Below, piece after piece: positions 56,661-64,000 of a DNA stretch of 64,000 nt; within the stretch, counting starts at the first letter, position 1; every line of letters begins with the position of its first letter. The notes under the pieces were generated by a model. It did no database searches. It was not told the DNA's origin and saw only the letters and a list, made by a program, of their open reading frames with translations. A program made the translations under genes and the position numbers. Origin of the DNA: Diogma glabrata (Eukaryota; Arthropoda; Insecta; Diptera; Cylindrotomidae); assembly GCA_963693315.1 (NCBI GenBank), contig OY856186.1:381004768-381068767 (forward strand), read 5' to 3'.

Positions 56661-57215
56661 TATATTTTTTAGCGATAAGCTATCATACTTACATTTTTCT
56701 AAAAACACGACTAATAATAGATAATTAATTTTTTACATTAATTATTATGACTTTAAAATGTCGCAGAGCTTGAGTCCAACCTTTTCTGTTACAACATTTG
56801 TTGTTTGTCTTTTAAATCTGAACTCAGTTTCATCTTTAGCAGCCTATGGTAATAATTGGAACAGTTTATTACCTTTATATTCAGATGTATTTTGTCCAAA
56901 ATCGTTTACATATATAGTGCTTCGAAATTGACCATCGAACATATATTCTGGTAGTGTTTTGTATTTTATTTTCCACATCCATAAAATTACTTTCATAACG
57001 ATTAACGCTTCGTTGCGCCACACTCATACATCCTTGTGTCTCAATCATCCACATACACTCGTACATTTTGGAACCCATAGAATTACACGCATTATTTTGT
57101 TTTGCAATTTTTGTAACCTAAGATGAATTTCTTCTTCATTTGTGCAATGAAGAGTAGTGTAGAACAGTAATCAAAATGTGGAGCTATTATAGAATAGTAA
57201 AGGCTAATTTTAGCT
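56661..57215. other. No firmly recognised content
   Basis: AT-rich. The minus-strand piece between 56881 and 57200 may belong to the 3' UTR region of the reverse transcriptase beginning at 57243, but no motif proves it. Confidence 0.3.
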
Positions 57216-57221
57216 TCGCTT

Positions 57222-57242
57222 GTTGTTGTTGTTGTAGCGACA
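57222..57242 (-). mobile_element. Family-B 3'-tail scrap, TTG repeat plus TAGCGAC
   Basis: TTGTTGTTGTTGTTGTAGCGAC reproduces the antisense of the family-B end seen at 54687-54710 and 35415-35430. It is inserted directly at the edge of an RT fragment. Confidence 0.55.
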
Positions 57243-58090
57243 TACATAATCATTTTTATGCACTATTATCCCTAAGGATTTAATAATATTCACAAATTCG
57301 ATTTCGTTTCCTTCAATACTGATTCTTTGATTCACTACCCCATAGTTATTATTTTTAGACACTATCAGACACTTGGTTTTCTCGAAATTTAATCTAATTT
57401 TATTGATGGCCATCCAATTCGCGATTTTAGACAAATCTTCATTCATAAGTCTAATTCCTTCATTTATATCTTTAACATGTATGTATACAAACGTGGCTTG
57501 TGCAAACATTCTAACTTCTACATTAGAAACACATACTCCAAGATCATTATTATATATATAATAAACAGTAATGCTCCCAAGACAGATCCTTGTGGTACGC
57601 TATTTTCAGTTTTTATTTTATCTGAGACACTATCATTGATAACGATTACTTAGATAGCTTTTAAAGTTTAAACCATTTTCCCTCCTTTCCATTTACACCG
57701 TCTTGTTCTAATTTAGAAATTAGTATACACACATATTTCTATCTATCGTTTCAAAAGCGCGCCTGAAATCTCAAAATACTACAATCACCCATTCATTTAT
57801 ATCCATAATGGGGCCCATACACGATCAATCATGAATATCAATCTTGACTGATCATAAAAATTCAAACATGTTCAAAATTTCATGTCATAAAATTTAACTG
57901 TCAGTCATACACAGTCAAACATGAATGTCAATCACGTTGATTGTCATTCAAAACTGATCGTGTATGGGCTTCTTAAGCGCCTTCCATTCATTTAACATAT
58001 TAACACTATTTTTACACCAATGGTTCTTTCTAAAGTCGTTGCCACATGACAAAATGTTTTGCCGGATTGCTAGCAACGATTTTCTAATTT
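57243..58090 (-). pseudogene. Non-LTR reverse transcriptase, palm and thumb part, split by insertions
   Basis: The minus-strand order is: NDFRKNHWCKNSVNMLNEWK (58060-57975), a MITE insertion (57816-57969), then MDINEWVIVVF, DFRRAFETIDRNM (57800-57735), SVPQGSVLGALLF (57600-57560), and FAQATFVYIHVKDINEGIRL with ANWMAINKIRLNFEKTKCLI (57509-57350). The residues at the catalytic FADD position read FAQA, so both Asp are lost. The upstream portion of the same enzyme lies at 61531-61830, on the far side of a 3.4-kb insertion. Confidence 0.8.
57816..57969. mobile_element. 154-bp MITE inserted in the reverse transcriptase
   Basis: GCCCATACACGATCAATCAT and the complementary end ATGATCGTGTATGGGC-like sequence (TGATCGTGTATGGGC) form a 15-bp perfect terminus. 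AACATGAATGTCAATC and GAATATCAATC words recur inside in both orientations. Removal joins NEWKALKK to MDINEWVIVVF in the RT frame, which fixes its borders. Confidence 0.85.
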
Positions 58091-58758
58091 TTGATTAAAC
58101 GAAAACTTGCTTTATTTAGATATTACCCCAAATGTATCGTAAATTAGAATACCTATCGATTAAAATAAACAAAGCTTATTATTAAATTAATTTTAATTGA
58201 TAATTTTTCCAAAAATGATTTTGCACGATTTCTACCGCCGATAGAAATAAAAAAATCGTTCATAAATCTCCACTGATTTATTGGAGAATTATGATCGATC
58301 TTTGTAGAATTATGACCGATTTTTTTATCGTTCGGATTTAACCTCACATCGTGGTATTTTTCATTTTGAAAATTTATGTTTTTGTGATTGTTTATAATTT
58401 ACGTTGAGTTTGTTTTAAATTAAAATTTTAGGAATATAATTACATTCATAGTAAAAATTTTCATTTCATATTCAATATAACAATTTATATTTTATTTTGC
58501 AAACTGTCAGTTTTAGTGTTGTTGTGTTGTAAATATCGCCGATAAATTTTTTGTTCATGTGGCACATTTTACTTAAAACGACTGATTTCGTTCGTTTATA
58601 TTTGCATGTGGCATGGCTTTAAAACCTGATTGATATTTCAGTATAAAATGGTTATTAATTATTATTAGTGATGCATTGAGTACCCGGAAATTACCCAATT
58701 CATTCATTACTCGATGCCGGGTAAAAATAAAGTAATAAAATTCTAAAATTTATAAATA

Positions 58759-59940
58759 GACATCTCCAAGGCATTCGATCGAGTCTGGCAGGCCAACTTG
58801 ATCCACAAGCTCGTTACGTTTGGTTTTCATCCCAATATTGTGAAGCTGATTCAAAATTTTCTAACCACCGAAACATTTCAGTCTCCTTAGACGGATTTTC
58901 TTCTGAGTCTAAACTAATTAACGCTGGTGTACCTCAAGGCTCAGTATTGTCCCCAACCCTATTTTAATTTATATCAACGAATTGTTGAAAATCACCAGCA
59001 ACTCAATAAATAGTTTTGCAGATGATAGTACTCTGCACAAGTCGTTCGAGCCCCCTTCTTTCAAAAGGTAAAATGCACGAACGAATTAATCCCGCCCGGA
59101 GAGACGCTGCCATAAACGTGAATAAAGACCTAAAAAATGTCGCCGATTGCGGTGACCAAAACCTGGTCAATTTCAACTCTACCAAAACACAGCTGTTGAT
59201 TGTTTCCAGATCAAAGACCGAGTTCCCCAAAGATATTTTATTCAGTATGTGTGATGAACCAATAGGTAAATATAAAAGCATTCGTTTATTGGATGTCACA
59301 GTTTCAAATGACCTACTCTGGAACGATCATGTAATGGCGATGGCAAAAAGCGCGTCTAAAAAACTCGGCCTCCTAAATAGATGCAAAAAAATTTTCACTC
59401 CATACCAATTGCTCCATGTTTATAAGTCCTATATTCGTCCCTGTATGGAGTACTGTTGTCAAGTTTGGGGTGCTGCTTCTGTTTCCATCTTAGCCCTCTT
59501 GGACTCTGTTCAAAAGCGGACTATACGAATTGTGGGTGATCGAACTTTGACATCAAAACTTGATTCCCTACAACATTGTCGCACTATTGCTGACCTCGTT
59601 GTTTTTTTTACAAATATCGTCATCAACAGTGCTCAGATGAAATCAGCAGCATCATGCCCCAAACTTATTCTTACCCCCGTTCCACTCGACAATCGGCTAC
59701 CGCAACCAGTCAGACGGTCGAGATCCCACGCTGTCATACTGGCAGATCGCAGAAAGACTTTTGTCCGAACTGCATACAAATGGAATAGTTTGCCGGAATC
59801 CTTAATCTCAGGAGACTTCAACCCGCAGAGGTTTAAAAAAAGCGTTCATCATGACCTTAGAACGCCAGTTGTTGTGGGAGGTCTTAAAGGGTATAGGTCT
59901 TGCCTCTAGGTCTTAAAAGGTATTTTTCTATTTTGCGTCT
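58759..59940 (+). pseudogene. CR1/Jockey-type retrotransposon (family A), best copy
   Basis: It starts inside the RT palm with DISKAFDRVWQANLIHKLVT. A stop follows, then GVPQGSVLSPTLF, YINELL and SFADDSTLHKSFE with an intact FADD, in other frames. From 59016 a 297-codon frame runs to a stop at 59907. It reads INPARRDAAINV, NLVNFNSTKTQLLIVSRSK, RLLDVTVSNDLLWNDHVMAM, YKSYIRPCMEYCCQVWGAAS, LDSVQKRTIRIVGD, FVRTAYKWNSLPESLISGDF and LRTPVVVGG. It lacks the endonuclease and has at least two breaks, so it is inactive. Related pieces are at 9640, 10905, 16845, 19226, 38500 and 39015. Confidence 0.88.
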
Positions 59941-59947
59941 AAAATAA

Positions 59948-59985
59948 AGTCATTTCGATACCCAAATGCGTATCGAAATGGCCTT
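59948..59985. repeat. Small hairpin
   Basis: CATTTCGATAC and GTATCGAAATG form an 11-bp stem with an 8-base loop just after the retrotransposon end. Confidence 0.7.
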
Positions 59986-60351
59986 CATTACGATACGCAA
60001 AGTTTTGTTTTTCAAGGTTGGTCACATTGGTACAAACGTCAGTGAAAATTAAAACGAATAATTATATAAATAAAATTAATAAGAATAGCTAAATTAGTGT
60101 TAAATATTTTAATTAATTAAAATAATTAGTAATAATAACCAAATTTCAAATTGACTATTTTTTAATAAAATACACATTTTATGAAAGCTAGTTTTGCAAC
60201 AAAAAAATATATAGAAATATGATGAAACGCAGAGCTTACTATTTTGAATTGAAATTTTTAGAAATTTTCTTTAAAACATTAAAACATAAAAAATATTTTT
60301 TAAAATTTCAAGACAAAAAATGCAAAATAGAAAAAATAGTATAAAAAACTC

Positions 60352-60453
60352 GTTTCATAAGACGTTTTATCGCACTTATCCTTTAGAAAACTCCCCGCTG
60401 CGCGGGTCGTTTTCTAAACAGATTGCGTGCGATAAAATCGTCGATTATGAAAC
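60352..60453. repeat. Three-tier palindrome (102 bp)
   Basis: GTTTCATAA (60352-60360) pairs with TTATGAAAC (60445-60453). TTTTATCGCAC pairs with GTGCGATAAAA, TTTAGAAAAC (60382-60391) pairs with GTTTTCTAAA (60409-60418), and CCCGC pairs with GCGGG around TGC. The stems are perfect and separated by short unpaired bulges. Confidence 0.85.
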
Positions 60454-60459
60454 TAGTTT

Positions 60460-61440
60460 CTTAATATACTATTATGTGTTGTTGTGAAAAAAAAATAATA
60501 TTTGTTCTTTTAAAAAAATCATTAAAAGAATTGTAAAATATAAAAATCATTGTGAATTACTGTAATAACTATATAGCATTGATCTTACATGCGAATAGTG
60601 TTATTAACCAATTAGAAATAAGATTTTTTGTGGTGAATATAAAATTCCTTTTTTGTGATTGGTTGATAATAAAATTCACTATCCACAGTTCTCATGTTCA
60701 AACTAGGGTAACCATCTTTGCTGAACATTGATCCCGAAACTTTTATGAGTGGTACTCCCACAACATTGCTATTTAGAAAACTCTGCGTGAAAAGCAACTT
60801 TTCGTAACTCAACAAAATTACCTTACATCTATTCTATTATACGTAGGTCTCCACTGATAGGTTTGATTAATAAATTTCTATCATTGGTGGCGGTTACGTA
60901 CGAGATCGAAGATTAGGAGAACTACTTGAGAGGCCTGCAATGTTCTGTCATCAGTAAAATTATGGAATCCGGTGCTGTGTGAAAGTTTGGATGTAGTAGT
61001 ACTATCTAAATTACATGAAAATAAGGAACTGTAAGAAAACTATTAATTCTTGAGACAATAAGATCATATATGCCATAAAATTTTATTTTATCTATGATAT
61101 TTGTACATTTCTCAAAATTTATCGCATGACAATAAAATTTTGTCTCGTTTTGAGTTTGTTGTCAAACCCGGAGACCAGAAATTGCTACGACTTTAACTTG
61201 GAGACTCCAGGTCTGCTCCTGGTGAGGTGGTCACCCTACTTAAAACTCATCTTATAGCTTTTAAATTAATGTATGAAATTTGTCTCGTTGTATTGAAATT
61301 TTTGAAACTCATTCAAATTAAAAATTTATTCTATAAATTTTATTGTAACATACATATTCTGGTTGTTTTCCACTTTTCACACTTTAAAGTAATAAAATTG
61401 CTAAAAATTTACAGAATTCTCGGTTTTTTTGTAAACTAAA
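60460..61440. other. No recognised content
   Basis: AT-rich sequence within the composite insertion. The open frames at 60612-60815 and 61227-61439 resemble nothing known to me. Confidence 0.35.
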
Positions 61441-61530
61441 ATTAATTCAAGTACCCGGGCGAGCATAATGAAATATAAGCCGGGTACCCGATACCTGGTT
61501 TTTGTATTTTTAGAACCCGGTGCAACACTA

Positions 61531-61830
61531 TAACTTTTCCACAAAATTGTGAAGTTGGTTTTTAACCACTATTTCAAGTACTTTTTCGTAAACTGGTAAC
61601 ATGTTAATTGGTCTATATACTTGACATTTCAACGTTCCTTTAATTTCCAGTACCGGTGTAACTATTGATGTTTGCCAGTTATTAGGAAACATACCAACCT
61701 CTAAAGACTGCCTAATAATTTCAATAACGATATTGCCCGTTATTTCATAATAATTAACAAGTTTTTTACTAATACCGTCGGTACCAGAATTACTTCTAAT
61801 TTTTTTCAATATGTATTTCTCTAATTTCTA
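61531..61830 (-). pseudogene. Non-LTR reverse transcriptase, N-terminal part
   Basis: The minus-strand frame reads KKIRSNSGTDGISKKLVNYY, EVGMFPNNWQTSIVTPVLEI, YRPINMLPVYEKVLEIVV and QLHNFVEKL, then hits the border of the composite insertion. This is RT block 1 and the fingers; the continuation is at 58060. The usual SGxDGI reads SGTDGI, so this part was well preserved at the time of disruption. Confidence 0.85.
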
Positions 61831-61839
61831 AGCCGGTTA

Positions 61840-62205
61840 CGGACCACGGTACTAAGTCTGGGTTCCAATTAGCTGCTAAATTGTACTAAACTGCTAAATC
61901 TAAATTTAGTTTTACAAAACTACCGAATTTTAATTCAAATTAATATAATCAAGTTGTCAGATATTGTTTAAAGTATGAATTTCTTCCAAATTATTTAGAA
62001 ACAAAATATTGATTTAGTCAAATAAAATAGTTGACTAAATTGATTTAGCACGTTTAGTACAATTTAGCATCAATTGGAACGCAGTCTAAATATAAATTCG
62101 GAGTAACAAGAAAATTCTCGGTTAACGGAATTCCATTAGGTAGGACAAGAATTGATTCCACTATTTGGATAACACTCTCAAGTCTCAACAAAAACAATTA
62201 AATTT
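61840..62205. other. AT-rich stretch, no gene
   Basis: Words such as CTGCTAAATTGTACTAAACT and TAAATTTAG recur around 61870-62090, and ATTGGAACGCAGTCTAAAT near 62070 is close to the complement of GGACCACGGTACTAAGTCTGG-side sequence. It may be a small degraded inverted element. Confidence 0.3.
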
Positions 62206-62209
62206 TTTA

Positions 62210-62464
62210 ATAAATTTTTACTCTATTTGAGTTTTTTATTAAGAAAACTTTCTGTTTTATGTTGTGATATATTTAATTTATTTTTTATTATTTTTTAGAC
62301 AACTAGTTTCAAACTTAATATGTTCATCATCAGGTCATTTTTCTGAAACTCGAAGAGAAGTTCGAAACTAGTTATCTAAAAAATAATAAAAAATAAATTA
62401 AATATATCACAACATAAAACAGAAAGTTTTCTTAATAAAAAACTCAAATAGAGTAAAAATTTAT
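62210..62464. repeat. Near-perfect hairpin with about 105-bp arms
   Basis: The left arm (62210-62314) and right arm (62360-62464) are complementary with only two mismatches noticed. The arms include TTTTACTCTATTTGAG, AACTTTCTGTTTTATG and CTAGTTTC blocks. The loop is about 45 bases. The near identity of the arms argues for recent origin or gene conversion between arms. Confidence 0.93.
62303..62385 (-). ncRNA. Hammerhead-ribozyme-like core (candidate)
   Basis: On the minus strand the loop and the foot of the arm read CTGATGA, then TGAAC-ATATTAA-GTTT (a possible stem II), then GAAA and CTAGTT. An AACTAG just upstream (near 62370) can pair with CTAGTT as stem III, and GAACT/AGTTTC next to it can form a stem I hairpin. 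Eleven extra bases (AGAAAAATGAC) between that hairpin and CTGATGA are not expected in a canonical hammerhead, so activity is doubtful. Confidence 0.35.
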
Positions 62465-62469
62465 AAAAT

Positions 62470-63115
62470 TTTGTGATAAAGCGTGTAAAAATAAAGTGTA
62501 GAAAAAAAAAAAAATTTTTTTTCGAAAAATGTCCACACATAAATTTTTTTACCTTTTCGTCATCATCATTAATACGTTTTTTGATACACTAACAAGTTTT
62601 TTTGCATCTCATTTTGCGTAATTTAATCCATTCATTATAAAATTATTCTTGCTTTCTTATTATTTGCTTTATAATTAATTATTCTTGCATTAGTGACTAT
62701 TTAAAGAAAAAAAAAAAAAGATAAATATAAAGAAATTATACTTAATATAAAGAAATTATACATTGCGACGGGCACACCATCCGCATAATTCATTGTCTGG
62801 TATTTTGATTCTTCATTGTTGAAATAGACATATACTTTAAGCGACGAAAGTTGTTCAAGGTTCTTGCTTTTGTATGTGTAAGTCAGAAATTGTTGTGTTG
62901 TCGAAAGCGCGTGTAATTAAAGGCAACCAAATTTATTGCGGTGAGTTATTGGACTCTATTGGTTCCGAGTTTCAGTTATTATAGTCATGCCAATGTGATT
63001 TCGACAAGTTATTGGAGATGTTTCGTTAAAACTTGCCCTTAGCGCTATATCGATCATTGCATCTAGATCATTATTGGATTATTATTAGTATTAGCTATAT
63101 TTTTATCTCTCATAG
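62470..63115. other. No recognised content
   Basis: AT-rich. A 20-base word (AATATAAAGAAATTATAC and flanks) is repeated at about 62725-62761. No gene was seen. Confidence 0.35.
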
Positions 63116-63117
63116 TC

Positions 63118-63192
63118 ATATTGACCTACATCTGACCATGACTTACATCTGACCTGACCTACATCTGACCTGACATCATCTGACCTACACGA
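63118..63192. repeat. Minisatellite on CTACATCTGACCTGAC
   Basis: GACCTACATCTGACC recurs about four times in 75 bases with small changes (CATGACTTACATCTGACC, CTACATCTGACCTGACAT). Confidence 0.85.
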
Positions 63193-63700
63193 ACTGGCAA
63201 GTGATAAGTGAGCATCATTATTGTTTTTCTAATGATATTTTTGCGCGATGAATCGTTTAATATGTCGAAGTTTGAATGATCAATTTGATCTGCTAAATCG
63301 ATTTCTCGTGGATAATTATTTAAAACAAAATCCATAACTAAATGTGCACGTTCATTTCACCCGGGGCTTAATAGTCATATGATAGTAGGTGATAAATGTT
63401 TGCATTGTATCCTATGGACAACATATTGTCCGTAGGTGTATATATATTATACTGGTTGCTAAAAGTTAAATTTTCTCAGACGCCTGCTAAAAAAATTCTT
63501 TTTGGTGAGAAAAAACGATAGCATTTTTTTTTTAAATAAAAAGAACACGTGCCGCAAAATCATCGAAGTTGGTTTTTTGATAAAATTGTAGATTTTTTAA
63601 ATATCTCATGAAATAGGCATTTTTGTTTGTAAATTAATTCTCTACAAACAGGTTCGTTCTCCTAGTCTTCTTTTGCCTAAAACTTATATTTCTGATGATA

Positions 63701-64000
63701 CAGTGTAATTCGCTTATAACGACATTGAAAATGACATCAAAATCCGTCGTTACATCCGAATGTCGTAATATGCGAAGTGCTCAATTTTTTATCAGAATCA
63801 ATTTAATGGCGGGTTAATAAGGCGTCGTATGTTTCTGTAATTGTTGGAGGAGAAAAATTTATGGTATACACAGGTTTATTTTAAATATCTTCTATACGTC
63901 AACGTATACGTTAATATTAGGTAAATTTATAATATCGTCGACAGTATCTTTTAATATGGGCTCTTCATCTGTGAATAAAAATTTATCAGAAATGATAAAA
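63701..64000 (-). mobile_element. Edge of a pogo/Tigger-like DNA transposon (runs off the window)
   Basis: After TA at 63699-63700 the sequence CAGTGTAATTCGCTTATAAC with GACATTG following is a typical Tigger/pogo terminus, and GTCGTAATATGCGAAGTG is its usual subterminal echo. On the minus strand, 63885-64000 encodes DEEPILKDTVDDIINL, which could be the acidic C-terminus of the transposase. The rest of the element lies beyond the window. Confidence 0.65.

Larger units (their letters stand above)
58093..61530. mobile_element. 3.4-kb composite insertion between the two RT parts
   Basis: The RT frame stops exactly where TAGTGTTGCACCGGGTTCTA begins (minus strand, from 61530). Such a terminus, and TAGTGATGCA at 58666-58675, look like hAT ends. 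GTACCCGG words lie beside both. No matching 8-bp duplication was found: TAACTTTT outside the right border and TAATTTTT at 58085-58092 differ by one base. The composite includes a family-A retrotransposon (58759-59940) and a 102-bp palindrome. How many separate insertions it represents is unclear. Confidence 0.45.

Noticed and set aside
62750..63000. Possible non-coding 5' exon ending at GCGGTGAGT near 62940
   Set aside because: A lone donor-like word with no acceptor or protein evidence is not enough.

Overview
The window is insect nuclear DNA: very AT-rich, intron-bearing, and packed with eukaryotic transposable elements. Three host genes are recognisable. The order of insect cannot be fixed from this window, although the opening of the Uev1A protein is close to what I know of fly Uev1A. 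All calls were made by eye from the sequence and known protein families.

Host genes. (1) The 5' end of ric-3, an endoplasmic-reticulum chaperone of nicotinic acetylcholine receptors, lies on the minus strand at 7290-7635 as two short exons with a 69-base intron. (2) A complete cyclin Q gene (CCNQ, formerly FAM58A) lies on the plus strand at 23932-40546. It has four coding exons, 260 residues and one 14.8-kb intron. (3) The first two exons of Uev1A, the catalytically inactive E2 partner of Ubc13, lie on the plus strand at 47279-47705. Its remaining exons were not found in the following 16 kb. I see no sign that the three genes are functionally linked.

Layout. 1-7.2 kb: an antisense 28S rRNA fragment, then a 3.9-kb hAT element (2507-6394) with a perfect 8-bp target duplication and a decayed transposase, then a small MITE. 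7.3-9.6 kb: ric-3 and quiet AT-rich DNA. 9.6-17.5 kb: a retrotransposon end, a 200-N assembly gap, and a near-identical 1.3-kb direct duplication. The two copies of the duplication flank a fold-back element that itself carries a broken non-LTR reverse transcriptase. 17.5-23.9 kb: fragments of two recurring non-LTR families and palindromic minisatellites. 23.9-40.5 kb: cyclin Q, whose large intron holds a young 7.7-kb LTR element without coding capacity (26571-34266), a retropepsin-like remnant and an R1/LOA-like retrotransposon. 40.5-47.3 kb: MITEs and nested inverted repeats. 47.3-64 kb: Uev1A, a DNA transposon with 0.5-0.6-kb terminal inverted repeats, several broken reverse transcriptases (one split by nested insertions), a Tc1-like fold-back element, long hairpins, and the edge of a pogo/Tigger element.

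The most unusual object is the LTR element inside cyclin Q. Its LTRs are almost identical, and its interior is nearly free of G on the plus strand and has no open reading frames. It also carries five copies of a two-part GC-rich motif, a nested hairpin repeated near both ends, a tRNA-Lys-like primer site, and a separate tRNA-Lys-like sequence with polymerase III A and B boxes. A second structure worth testing is a 100-bp-arm hairpin at 62210-62464 whose minus strand carries a hammerhead-ribozyme-like core.
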